A stretch of 64,000 nt of DNA, taken from Acidovorax sp. A79 (lineage in GTDB: Bacteria; Pseudomonadota; Gammaproteobacteria; Burkholderiales; Burkholderiaceae_C). Numbering within the stretch: position 1 is the stretch's first letter; the number at the start of each line of letters is the position of its first letter. The stretch covers positions 2,250,001 to 2,314,000 of the forward strand of contig NZ_AP028672.1 of assembly GCF_041154505.1 (NCBI RefSeq), in the 5' to 3' direction. Positions 54,191 to 62,619 of this stretch are shown in pieces. A model generated the notes under the pieces. It worked only from the letters and a program-made list of their open reading frames with translations. It searched no databases and had not been told where the DNA came from. Both the position numbers and the translations under genes were made by a program.

Positions 54191-54255
54191 TGTACTGTTA
54201 TCGCGGCCAATACAGATCACGAACTGCGCTGCTGAACTGTATTGGTTGTGTACTG
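54191..54255. promoter_or_regulatory. Putative MocR operator between divergent genes
   Basis: A perfect inverted repeat, CCAATACAG (54207-54215) and CTGTATTGG (54237-54245), has starts 30 bp apart. Two direct copies of TGTACTG flank it (54191-54197 and 54249-54255). MocR operators often combine spaced repeats, so this is a likely regulator-binding site. Confidence 0.65.
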
Positions 54256-54325
54256 GGCTGGAAGATTACATTGAAGCCTCAGCGTTGACAAGTTCCCCCC
54301 ACTGAGCCCCGCCTATCCCCGCACC

Positions 54326-54940
54326 ATGAGCGCCCCCGAACTGACTGCCCTGCTGCTGTTCTGCACCGCGATGAGTTTCTCGCCGGGGCCCAACACCACC
54401 TTGTCCACCGCGCTGGCCGCCAACCTGGGCCTGCGGCGCGCCCTGCGCTTTTGCCTGGCGGTTCCGGCGGGCTGGACGCTGCTGATGCTCGGCAGCGGCC
54501 TGGGCCTGGGCGCGCTGATCACGGGCGTGCCGGCCCTGCGCTGGGCGGTGACCCTGCTGGGCGTGGCCTACATGCTCTGGCTGGCCTGGAAGCTCAGCCG
54601 CGCAGGCCAGCTGGCCGAAGTGGACAGCACCCGCCTCTCCGTGACCTTCTGGCAGGGCGTGGGCCTGCAGTTCGTGAACATCAAGGCCTGGATGCTGGCG
54701 CTCACGCTCAGCGCGGGCTGGGTGGTGAATGCGGCCGGGCAGCCGGCGGCCAACCCCGGCGAGCGCCTGGCGATCATCTGCGCCGTGATGATGGTGTTCG
54801 CGTTCACGAGCAATTTCGTCTATGCGCTGGTCGGCTCGCTGCTGCGCCAGTGGCTGGCGCAGGGCAGCCGCCTGCTCTGGTTCAACCGCGCGCTGGCCCT
54901 GGTGCTGGTGGCCACGGCCGTGTGGATGCTCACCCTATGA
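54326..54940 (+). CDS. LysE-family amino-acid exporter 1
   Basis: This 204-aa membrane protein has about six hydrophobic segments and the family's N-terminal SFSPGPNTTLSTALAANLGL. LysE/RhtB members export amino acids such as lysine, homoserine or threonine; the substrate here is unknown. It begins an operon divergent from the MocR gene. Its stop overlaps the next start as ATGA. Confidence 0.92.
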   Translation: MSAPELTALLLFCTAMSFSPGPNTTLSTALAANLGLRRALRFCLAVPAGWTLLMLGSGLGLGALITGVPALRWAVTLLGVAYMLWLAWKLSRAGQLAEVDSTRLSVTFWQGVGLQFVNIKAWMLALTLSAGWVVNAAGQPAANPGERLAIICAVMMVFAFTSNFVYALVGSLLRQWLAQGSRLLWFNRALALVLVATAVWMLTL

Positions 54941-55851
54941 ACCGCGCACAGGAACGCGAAGCGCTGGTCTGGGGCCTGGTGGGCGTCACCTTGTTTGCCG
55001 CCACCCTGCCGATGACCCGCCTGGCGGTGGGCCCCGTGGACGCCCCCCAGCTTTCGCCCTGGTTCGTCACCTTCGGCCGCGCGGCGGTGGCCGGGCTCCT
55101 GTCCGTGGCCTACCTGGCGTGGCAGCACGGCCGCGGGCGGCTCAACGTGCCGCGCCGCGCGGAGTGGCCGCTGCTCGCCATCACGGCCTTTGGCGTGATC
55201 GTGGGGTTTCCGCTCTTCCTCGCGCTGGCGCTGCGCCATGTGCCCAGCACCCACGGCGCGGTGGTCACGGCGCTGCTGCCCCTGTCCACCGCCGTGCTCG
55301 GCGCGCTGTGGTTCCGCCAGCGGCCCTCCGCGGGGTTCTGGGCGTGCGCGGTACTGGGCAGCGGCCTGGTGCTGGGCTTCATGGTGTGGCGTGCAGGGGG
55401 GCTGTACCTGGGCGCGGCCAACATCTATCTCCTCATTGCAATGACCACGGGCGCTTTCGGCTACATCGGCGGGGCACGGCTCACGCCGCGCCTGGGCGCC
55501 GAGCAGGTGATCTGCTGGGTGCTCGTGTGCAGCCTTCCGCTGACCATCCCGGTGGCCTGGTGGTTCGCGCCCGCCGTGCCCTCTTCCATCGGCGGCATGA
55601 GCTGGCTGGGCTTCGTCTACGTGGCCCTGTTCTCGATGTGGATCGGCTTTTTTGCCTGGTACCGGGCCCTCGCGCTGGGTGCCGTGCGCGTGAGCCAGCT
55701 GCAGCTCGTCCAGCCCTTCCTGAGCCTGCTCTTCGCCGTGCCGCTGCTGGGCGAGCGCCTGGACGCGGCCACCCTGGGCTTCGGCCTGGCGGTGATCGCC
55801 ACGGTGTTCATGGGCAAGAGGATGCCCGTCCGGCAAGGAGCCCCCGCATGA
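54937..55851 (+). CDS. EamA/DMT-family transporter
   Basis: This 304-aa protein has ten hydrophobic segments arranged as two EamA repeats, with the second-repeat feature WIGFFAWYRALALG and LQLVQPFLSLLFAVPLLGER. DMT exporters move amino acids or other metabolites out of the cell. It starts within the lysE1 stop (ATGA), so translation is probably coupled. Confidence 0.93.
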   Translation: MNRAQEREALVWGLVGVTLFAATLPMTRLAVGPVDAPQLSPWFVTFGRAAVAGLLSVAYLAWQHGRGRLNVPRRAEWPLLAITAFGVIVGFPLFLALALRHVPSTHGAVVTALLPLSTAVLGALWFRQRPSAGFWACAVLGSGLVLGFMVWRAGGLYLGAANIYLLIAMTTGAFGYIGGARLTPRLGAEQVICWVLVCSLPLTIPVAWWFAPAVPSSIGGMSWLGFVYVALFSMWIGFFAWYRALALGAVRVSQLQLVQPFLSLLFAVPLLGERLDAATLGFGLAVIATVFMGKRMPVRQGAPA

Positions 55852-55933
55852 AGGCGGGCCCCTGCGCAGCGCCTGCGCCCCCGGGGCGCGGCCGAGATCA
55901 ACGCCATGGCTTCTCTGAAGGACTGAGGAGAAA

Positions 55934-56263
55934 ATGCAGCTACACGACATCCCGTTTGCCACCACCGACTGGTCTGGCATTCCCCGCGAGGAAAAAAGCG
56001 CGCAGGCCGGCCAGGCCTTCTGGCGCACGCAGCAGTTTGGCGATGTGCGCGTGCGCATGGTGGAGTACACGCCAGGGTATGTGTCGGACCACTGGTGTGT
56101 CAAAGGCCACGTGCTGCTGTGCCTGAGCGGAGAATTGCACACCGAGCTGGCCGACGGCCGCCAGTTCACCCTGGCGCCGGGCATGAGCTACCAGGTGGCC
56201 GACAATGCGGAACCCCATCGATCCACGTCGCCACAGGGCGCCACCCTGTTCGTCGTGGACTGA
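55934..56263 (+). CDS. DHCW-motif cupin-fold protein
   Basis: This 109-aa protein is a single cupin domain. The DHWCVKGHVLLCLSGEL segment identifies the small DHCW-motif cupin family, whose biochemical role is unknown. FTLAPGMSYQVADNAEPH is the second cupin motif with a probable metal ligand His. AGGAG precedes the ATG. It lies 82 bp after the EamA gene. Confidence 0.9.
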   Translation: MQLHDIPFATTDWSGIPREEKSAQAGQAFWRTQQFGDVRVRMVEYTPGYVSDHWCVKGHVLLCLSGELHTELADGRQFTLAPGMSYQVADNAEPHRSTSPQGATLFVVD

Positions 56264-56351
56264 CGCAGTGCCCGGCCCGGCGCGCCGCATCCGATTTTTT
56301 GACGACTTTGCAACAGGGGCGGTCCTTGGGGACTGCCCGCAGGAGACGAGA

Positions 56352-57554
56352 GTGAAACTGAACGACCTTCCACAGACCAGCACCTGGACCCTGGCGCGCC
56401 GCGCCGAGCGCATGAACCCTTCGGTCATCCGCGAAATCCTCAAGGTCACCGAAAAGCCCGGCATCATCAGCCTGGCCGGCGGACTGCCCTCGCCCAGGAC
56501 CTTCCCGGTCTCGGCCTTTGCCGAAGCCTCCGCCGCCGTGCTGGCCAACGACGGCCCGGCCGCGCTGCAGTACGCCGCCAGCGAAGGCTTCGCCCCGCTG
56601 CGCCAGGCCATCGCCGACTTCCTGCCCTGGGACGTGGACGCCGACCAGGTGCTGATCACCACCGGCTCGCAGCAGGCGCTGGACCTGATCGCCAAGGTGC
56701 TGATCGACACGGACAGCCGCGTGCTGGTGGAAACACCCACCTACCTGGGCGCGCTGCAGGCCTTCACGCCCATGGAGCCCGCCGTGGTGTCCGTGGCCAG
56801 CGACGATGAAGGCGTTCTGATTGACGACCTGAAGGCCAAGGTGGGCACGGGCGCCGGCAAGGCGCGCTTCCTGTACGTGCTGCCCAACTTCCAGAACCCC
56901 ACGGGCCGCACCATGAGCGAAGCCCGCCGCGCCGCCCTGGTGCAGGCCGCCGCCGAACTGAACCTGCCGCTGGTGGAGGACAACCCCTACGGCGACCTGT
57001 GGTTCGACACGCCGCCGCCCGCACCGCTCACGGCGCGCAACCCCGAGGGCTGCATCTACATGGGCTCGTTCTCCAAGGTGCTGGCCCCCGGCCTGCGCCT
57101 GGGTTTCGTCGTGGCGCCCAAGGCCGTGTACCCCAAGCTGCTGCAGGCCAAGCAGGCGGCCGACCTGCACACGCCCGGCTACAACCAGCGCCTGGTGGCC
57201 GAGGTGATGAAGGGCAACTTCCTGGACCGCCACGTGCCCACCATCCGCGCGCTGTACAAGCAGCAGTGCGAGGCCATGCTGGCCGCGCTCGACAAGGAGA
57301 TGCAGGGCCTGTCCGTGCAATGGAACCGCCCCGACGGCGGCATGTTCCTGTGGGTGCGCCTGCCCGAGGGCATGAGCGCCATCGAGCTGCTGCCCAAGGC
57401 GGTGGAGCGCAATGTGGCCTTCGTGCCCGGCGCGGCCTTCTATGCCGACAACGCCGACCCGCGCACGCTGCGCCTGTCGTTCGTCACGTCCACGGTGGAG
57501 CAGATCGCCACGGGCATCGCCGCGCTGGCCGCCGCGATCCGCGATAGCAAATGA
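56352..57554 (+). CDS. PLP-dependent aminotransferase (class I/II, LysN-like)
   Basis: This 400-aa enzyme has the fold-type I features: SLAGGLPSPRTFP at the N-terminus, YVLPNFQNPTGRTMS, VEDNPYGDLWFD and the Schiff-base Lys in YMGSFSKVLAPGLRLGF. Such proteins transfer amino groups from 2-aminoadipate, aromatic or branched-chain amino acids; the substrate is not deducible. The GTG at 56352 is chosen because AGGAG lies 6 nt upstream. Confidence 0.92.
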   Translation: MKLNDLPQTSTWTLARRAERMNPSVIREILKVTEKPGIISLAGGLPSPRTFPVSAFAEASAAVLANDGPAALQYAASEGFAPLRQAIADFLPWDVDADQVLITTGSQQALDLIAKVLIDTDSRVLVETPTYLGALQAFTPMEPAVVSVASDDEGVLIDDLKAKVGTGAGKARFLYVLPNFQNPTGRTMSEARRAALVQAAAELNLPLVEDNPYGDLWFDTPPPAPLTARNPEGCIYMGSFSKVLAPGLRLGFVVAPKAVYPKLLQAKQAADLHTPGYNQRLVAEVMKGNFLDRHVPTIRALYKQQCEAMLAALDKEMQGLSVQWNRPDGGMFLWVRLPEGMSAIELLPKAVERNVAFVPGAAFYADNADPRTLRLSFVTSTVEQIATGIAALAAAIRDSK

Positions 57555-57650
57555 ACAACCCCTGTGGCGCAGCGCGGCCACCTCGCCTGGGCCGCGCCCG
57601 CTTCCTGCTGCGTCACGGGCCGCGCACCGCACCATGAAAGTTGATTCAAC

Positions 57651-58277
57651 ATGCTGAGGCTCTGGGGACGGCTCTCGTCCATCAACGTGCGCAAGGTGGT
57701 GTGGGCGGCGCAGGAGCTGGGCATCACGCTGCAGCGCACCGATGCGGGGGGGCAGTTCGGCATCGTGCGCAAGGCCCGCTACCTCGGGCTCAACCCCAAC
57801 GGCCTCGTCCCGCTGATCGAGGATGACGACACGGGCGCCGTGCTGTGGGAGTCCAACCCCATCGTGCGCTACCTGTGTGCCCGGCATTCCATGGGCGAGC
57901 TGTACCCCGATGCGTTGCGCGAGCGCTTCGTGGCCGAGCAGTGGATGGACTGGCAGCAGACCACGCTGAACCCGGCCGGGCGCGATGCCTTCATCCAGTG
58001 GATACGCACGCCCCCAGCCCAGCGCAACGAGGCGCTGATTGCCGCGTCGGTGGCGGCCACCGAGCCCCTGCTGGCGATGCTGGATGCGCACCTGGCACGC
58101 CAGCCCTTCATGGCGGGAGACCGGTTCACCATGGCCGACATTCCCGTGGGCTGCGAGATCCACCGCTGGTGGGGCCTGCCGCAGGACCGCATCGCGCGGC
58201 CGCACCTGGAGCGGTGGTACAACACGGTCAGCACCCGCCCCGGCGCTCGGGGCGTGTTGGACCAGCCTCTCTCCTGA
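57651..58277 (+). CDS. Glutathione S-transferase family protein
   Basis: This 208-aa protein has an N-terminal thioredoxin-like domain (LWGRLSSINVRKVVWAAQEL, PNGLVPLIEDDD, WESNPIVRYL) and a helical C-terminal domain (QPFMAGDRFTMADIPVG). The catalytic Ser/Tyr is not certain from sequence. It lies 97 bp after the aminotransferase and 9 bp before the first PhzF gene. Confidence 0.92.
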   Translation: MLRLWGRLSSINVRKVVWAAQELGITLQRTDAGGQFGIVRKARYLGLNPNGLVPLIEDDDTGAVLWESNPIVRYLCARHSMGELYPDALRERFVAEQWMDWQQTTLNPAGRDAFIQWIRTPPAQRNEALIAASVAATEPLLAMLDAHLARQPFMAGDRFTMADIPVGCEIHRWWGLPQDRIARPHLERWYNTVSTRPGARGVLDQPLS

Positions 58278-58285
58278 ACCTCACC

Positions 58286-59149
58286 ATGCACCAGCGCCCC
58301 TTCAAGCAGATCGACGTCTTCAGCGACCGGCCCGGCTACGGCAACCCGGTCGCGGTGGTGCTGGATGCCGACGGCCTGGACGACAGCGACATGCGCCGCT
58401 TCGCGGCCTGGACCAACCTGTCGGAAACCACCTTCCTGCTGCCCCCCACCGAGGCCGGGCGCGCTGCGGGCGCCGACTACCGCCTGCGCATCTTCAGCCC
58501 CAATGGCGAGCTGCCCTTTGCCGGACACCCCACGCTGGGCACCTGCCACGCCTGGCTGCAGGCGGGCAACACGCCGCGCCAGAGCGGCCTGGCGATCCAG
58601 GAGTGCGCGCTGGGCCTGGTGCGCATCGCGCAGGCAAAGGACACCCTGGCCTTTGCCGCACCGCCCCTCCAGCGCAGCGCGCCCAGCCCCGCGCTGGTGC
58701 CGCTGATCGCCAGCGCGCTCGGCGTGCGCCCCCAGCAGATCCAGGGCGCGCAGCTGCTGGACAACGGCCCCGTGTGGCTGGGCCTGCTGCTCGACAGCGC
58801 GGACACCGTGCTGGGCCTCAAGCCCGACCATGCGCGCCTGAAGGACCTGGGCCAGGACGTGGGCGTGATCCATGTGGGCCCCGCCGCCAGCGACACCAGC
58901 CGGCCCGGCGTGGTGGTGCGCGCGTTTGCCGCGCCCATGGGCAACCCGGAAGACCCGGTCACCGGCACCCTCAATGCCAGCCTCGCCGAATGGCTGATCG
59001 CCGACGGCCTGGCCCCGCGCAGCTACCTGGTGGCCCAGGGCGAGTGCCTGGGCCGTGCGGGCCGCGTGCACATCCGCCAGGACGACGACCACCAGCTCTG
59101 GGTGGGCGGGCGCGCCGTCACCTGCATTGAAGGCACGGTGCTGCTATGA
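58286..59149 (+). CDS. PhzF-family isomerase/epimerase 1
   Basis: This 287-aa protein has the PhzF fold start (FKQIDVFSDRPGYGNPVAVV), the catalytic Glu in NLSETTFLL, and the GELPFAGHPTLGTCHAWL motif. PhzF proteins isomerise small acids, often without cofactor; phenazine genes are absent here, so phenazine synthesis is not implied. It is followed 178 bp later by a close paralogue. Confidence 0.92.
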   Translation: MHQRPFKQIDVFSDRPGYGNPVAVVLDADGLDDSDMRRFAAWTNLSETTFLLPPTEAGRAAGADYRLRIFSPNGELPFAGHPTLGTCHAWLQAGNTPRQSGLAIQECALGLVRIAQAKDTLAFAAPPLQRSAPSPALVPLIASALGVRPQQIQGAQLLDNGPVWLGLLLDSADTVLGLKPDHARLKDLGQDVGVIHVGPAASDTSRPGVVVRAFAAPMGNPEDPVTGTLNASLAEWLIADGLAPRSYLVAQGECLGRAGRVHIRQDDDHQLWVGGRAVTCIEGTVLL

Positions 59150-59327
59150 CCTCGCCCAAGACCCCACGCCCCAGCGGCTGAACCCCGACCCCGTGGGCTC
59201 CCCCCGGCGCCCACCGAACACAGCTGAAAAACACCGAGCCACGTCCCCGGTCAGCCCCCGGCGTGCCCTCCCCCGATCGATCCGCCGCCCGTTTCACCAC
59301 TTTTTTGTTCCAAGGACCACGACCACC

Positions 59328-60203
59328 ATGCAACAGCGCCCCTTCAAGCAAGTCGACGTCTTCACCGACCAGCCCTACCGCGGCAACCCGCTGGCGGTGG
59401 TGCTCGATGGCACCGGCCTCAGCACCGAGGCCATGCAGGAGTTCACCAACTGGACCAACCTGTCCGAAGCCACCTTCCTGCTGCCCCCCACGCCCGAAGG
59501 CCGCGCCGGCGGTGCCGACTACCGCGTGCGCATCTTCTGCCCCGGGCGCGAACTGCCCTTTGCCGGCCACCCCACGCTGGGCAGCTGCCACGCCTGGCTG
59601 CAGGCCGGGGGCCAGCCCCGGGTGGCCGGCACCGTGGTGCAGGAGTGCGGCGTGGGCCCGGTCACGCTGCGCCAGGACGGCGAGCGCCTCGCGTTCGCGG
59701 CGCCCGCGCTCATCAAGAGCGGCCCGCTGCCCGAAGCCGATGTCGCCCTGATCGCGCGCGGCCTGGGCGTGGCGCGCGGCGACATCCTGCACCACGCCTG
59801 GTGCGACAACGGTCCCAACTGGCGCGGCGTGATGCTGCGCTCGGCCGAGCAGGTGCTGGCGCTCAGGCCGGACGCCAGCATCCTCGGCCATCTGGACGTG
59901 GGCGTGGTGGGCCCGCGTGGAAAAGTGGGCGTCATCGGCAGCACCGACGCCGAGGGCATTGCCTTCGAGGTGCGCGCCTTCTTCCCCGGCAACAACGGCC
60001 TGGCCGAAGACCCGGTGACCGGCAGCCTCAACGCCGCGCTGGCCCAGTGGCTCATCGGCGCCGGCCTGGCCCCCACCCGGTACGTGGCCAGCCAGGGCAC
60101 CTGCCTGGCCCGCGCGGGCCGCGTGTTCGTGGAGCAGGACGGCGACACCATCTGGGTGGGCGGCAGCTCCGTCACCTGCGTGTCGGGTGAGGTGCTGCTG
60201 TGA
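59328..60203 (+). CDS. PhzF-family isomerase/epimerase 2
   Basis: This 291-aa protein is a paralogue of the preceding gene with the same start (FKQVDVFTDQPYRGNPLAVV), Glu in NLSEATFLL and GRELPFAGHPTLGSCHAWL. The similarity is high enough to suggest local duplication. Its end overlaps the next start as GTGA, suggesting coupled translation. Confidence 0.92.
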   Translation: MQQRPFKQVDVFTDQPYRGNPLAVVLDGTGLSTEAMQEFTNWTNLSEATFLLPPTPEGRAGGADYRVRIFCPGRELPFAGHPTLGSCHAWLQAGGQPRVAGTVVQECGVGPVTLRQDGERLAFAAPALIKSGPLPEADVALIARGLGVARGDILHHAWCDNGPNWRGVMLRSAEQVLALRPDASILGHLDVGVVGPRGKVGVIGSTDAEGIAFEVRAFFPGNNGLAEDPVTGSLNAALAQWLIGAGLAPTRYVASQGTCLARAGRVFVEQDGDTIWVGGSSVTCVSGEVLL

Positions 60204-60913
60204 CGGCCGCCGCGCCCAGGCCGCCCTGCGTGGACCACCTGGTCGTGCTCGCGGCCGACCTGGCCTCGGGCGTGTCGTGGTGCGAACGCACGCTGGGCAT
60301 CACACCCACGGCAGGCGGCGAACACCCGCTGATGGGCACGCACAACCGCATCCTGAATGTGGGGAGCACCGAGCATCCACGCACCTACCTGGAGATCATT
60401 GCTATCAACCCAGGAGCTGCTCGCGCAATACCAGAAAGCGCCAGACGCTGGTTTGACATGGATGATGCCGCCTTGCAGCACCAGGTGGCGCAACACGGCC
60501 CACGGCTCATCCACTGGGTGGCTTCCGTGCCCGACGTGGCCGAAGGATGCGCCGCGCTGTCGGCGCTCGGCATGGAGCGCGGCGCCATCGTCACCGCCAG
60601 CCGTCCCACGCCGCAAGGGCTGCTGCAGTGGCGGATCACCGTGCGCGGCGACGGGCTGCGCCTGATGGACGGCTGCCTGCCCACGCTCATCCAGTGGAGC
60701 GATGCGCACCCTTGCGACAGCCTGCCGGCATCTGGCGTGCAACTGCAGTCCCTGGCGCTGCAGCACCCGCAATCGGCCACGCTGCAGGCCGCCTGCGCAG
60801 CCGTCGGCGTGGCGACCCACCTGGCCGTGGGCGCGGGGGATGTGCCCCGCCTCACCGCCCAGCTCTCCACGCCGCGCGGCCCGGTCACCCTTTCATCCTT
60901 CATTCCGGAGTAA
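60200..60913 (+). CDS. VOC-superfamily (glyoxalase-like) protein
   Basis: This 237-aa protein begins CVDHLVVLAADLASGVSWCE and has GTHNRILNVG and YLEIIAI, features of the glyoxalase-like VOC family. The metal ligands and reaction cannot be assigned with confidence. It starts with GTG at 60200, overlapping the PhzF2 stop; TGAGG lies upstream. Residues 68-86 are encoded by a stretch that matches the AT-rich R1 repeat (see findings). Confidence 0.88.
   Translation: MTAAAPRPPCVDHLVVLAADLASGVSWCERTLGITPTAGGEHPLMGTHNRILNVGSTEHPRTYLEIIAINPGAARAIPESARRWFDMDDAALQHQVAQHGPRLIHWVASVPDVAEGCAALSALGMERGAIVTASRPTPQGLLQWRITVRGDGLRLMDGCLPTLIQWSDAHPCDSLPASGVQLQSLALQHPQSATLQAACAAVGVATHLAVGAGDVPRLTAQLSTPRGPVTLSSFIPE
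60401..60457 (+). repeat. Apparent R1 repeat copy inside the VOC gene
   Basis: GAGCTGCTCGCGC, CCAGAAAGCGCCAGACGCTG and GTTTGAC align without gaps to the intergenic copy at 45484 (30 of 45 positions by eye). It is AT-richer than the flanking codons and stays in frame. Confidence 0.55.
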
Positions 60914-60918
60914 CCACC

Positions 60919-61560
60919 ATGCTCTTTTCCGCACAGGAACTGCTGCTCTTCGCGCTCGCCGCCCTCGTGCTGGTGCTCACGCCCGGCCCCAACATGGTCT
61001 ATTGCGTCTCGCGCAGCCTCACCCAGGGACCGCGCGCGGGGCTGATCTCGCTGGCGGGCGTGGTGCTGGGCTTTCTGGTGCACCTGCTGGCGGCGGCACT
61101 GGGCCTCACCGCGCTGCTGGCCGCCGTGCCCGTGGCGTTCGATGCCATCCGCTACGCCGGGGCCGCCTACCTGCTGTGGATGGCCTGGCAGGCCGTCAAG
61201 CCCGGCGGCGCCGCGCCCTTCAAGGCCCGCAACCTGCCGCACGACGGCCCGCGCACGCTGTTCCTCATGGGCTTCATGACCAACCTCCTGAACCCCAAGG
61301 TCGCCATGTTCTACCTGTCGTTCTTCCCGCAGTTCCTGCACCCCGAGCGCGGCCACCTGCTGCTGCAGAGCCTGACGCTGGGCGCGGTGCAGATCACCAC
61401 CAGCGCGGCCGTCAACGCACTGCTGATCCTGTGCGCCGCCCGCGTGGCGCTGTTCCTCAACCGCAACGCCGCATGGATGCGGGCCCAGCGCTACTTCATG
61501 GGCACGGTGCTCGGCCTGCTCGCCCTCAGACTGCTCACCGAAAAGAAAGCCGCCGCATGA
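60919..61560 (+). CDS. LysE-family amino-acid exporter 2
   Basis: This 213-aa membrane protein has six hydrophobic segments and the family's LTPGPNMVYCVSRSLTQGPR. It starts 5 bp after the VOC gene and its stop overlaps the next start as ATGA. It is distinct from the exporter at 54326. The substrate is unknown. Confidence 0.92.
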   Translation: MLFSAQELLLFALAALVLVLTPGPNMVYCVSRSLTQGPRAGLISLAGVVLGFLVHLLAAALGLTALLAAVPVAFDAIRYAGAAYLLWMAWQAVKPGGAAPFKARNLPHDGPRTLFLMGFMTNLLNPKVAMFYLSFFPQFLHPERGHLLLQSLTLGAVQITTSAAVNALLILCAARVALFLNRNAAWMRAQRYFMGTVLGLLALRLLTEKKAAA

Positions 61561-62543
61561 ACGCCCGCCTCGACACCGCCCCCCTCCTGCCCACCCTGGC
61601 CGACATCGAGGCCGCCGCGCAGGTGGTGTACCGCGACTTTCCGCCCACGCCCCAGTACCGCTGGGGCCTGCTGAGCGAACGCCTGGGCACCGACTGCTGG
61701 CTCAAGCACGAGAACCACACGCCCGTGGGCGCCTTCAAGATCCGCGGCGGCCTGACCTACTTCGACCAGCTCGCCCGGCGCGGCGCCATGCCCCGGGAGG
61801 TGATCAGCGCCACGCGCGGCAACCACGGGCAGAGCATGGGCTGGGCCGCGCGCAGCCACGGCGTGGCCTGCACCATCGTCGTGCCGGAGGGCAACTCGGT
61901 CGAGAAGAACGCCGCCATGCGCGCGCTGGGCGTCACGCTCATCGAGCACGGCAGCGACTTCCAGGAGGCGCGCGAGTTCGCCACGGGCCTCGCGGCCGAG
62001 CGCGGCGCCCACATGGTGCCCAGCTTCCACCCCGACCTGCTGCGCGGCGTGAGCACCTACTGGTGGGAGTTCCTGCGCGCCGTGCCCCAGCTCGACGTGG
62101 TGTACGTGCCCATCGGCCAGGGTTCGGGCGCGTGCTCGGCCATCGCGGCCAAGCTGGCGCTAGGCCACGGCGTGCGCGTGGTGGGCGTGGTCAGCAGCCA
62201 TGCCACCACCTACGCCGACTCGCTGGCCGCAGGCCGCGTGGTCGAGGCACCGGTCACCACGCGCCTGGCCGACGGCATGGCCTGCCGCGTGGCCGACCGG
62301 GAGGCGCTGGCCATCATCGCCCCGCACATCGACCACATCGTGCAGGTGAGCGACGACGAGGTGGCCGCCGCCATGCGTGCCCTTTTCACCGACACGCACA
62401 ACGTGGCCGAGGGCGCGGGCGCGGCCGCGCTGGCGGCGGCGCTGCAGGAGCGCGGCCAGTTGCGCGGCTTGCAGGTGGGTTTGGCGCTCACGGGTGGCAA
62501 TGTGGACGCAACGATGTTTGCAGAAACGCTCACACATCCTTGA
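61557..62543 (+). CDS. Threonine/serine dehydratase-like PLP enzyme
   Basis: This 328-aa fold-type II PLP enzyme has ENHTPVGAFKIRGG with the Schiff-base Lys, TRGNHGQSMGWAAR for cofactor phosphate contact and PIGQGSGACSAIAAK. The family deaminates threonine, serine or hydroxy amino acids to a 2-oxo acid. The C-terminal ACT domain of biosynthetic enzymes is absent, suggesting a catabolic type. It starts within the exporter stop (ATGA). Confidence 0.92.
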   Translation: MNARLDTAPLLPTLADIEAAAQVVYRDFPPTPQYRWGLLSERLGTDCWLKHENHTPVGAFKIRGGLTYFDQLARRGAMPREVISATRGNHGQSMGWAARSHGVACTIVVPEGNSVEKNAAMRALGVTLIEHGSDFQEAREFATGLAAERGAHMVPSFHPDLLRGVSTYWWEFLRAVPQLDVVYVPIGQGSGACSAIAAKLALGHGVRVVGVVSSHATTYADSLAAGRVVEAPVTTRLADGMACRVADREALAIIAPHIDHIVQVSDDEVAAAMRALFTDTHNVAEGAGAAALAAALQERGQLRGLQVGLALTGGNVDATMFAETLTHP

Positions 62544-62619
62544 ATGTTTGTTGGAGAATGCCCCTCGCACTGCTGCCGCCAGAACGGCAGTGACACTACA
62601 AGACCAATGAGGGGTGTCC

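Noticed and set aside
58286..60203. Phenazine biosynthesis, suggested by PhzF-like genes
   Set aside because: No other phenazine gene is present, and PhzF-family proteins are widespread without that role.
54177..62543. Ectoine or hydroxyectoine degradation locus, suggested by the MocR regulator and the threonine-dehydratase-like gene
   Set aside because: The other characteristic genes of that pathway (cyclodeaminase, hydrolase and deacetylase) are absent.
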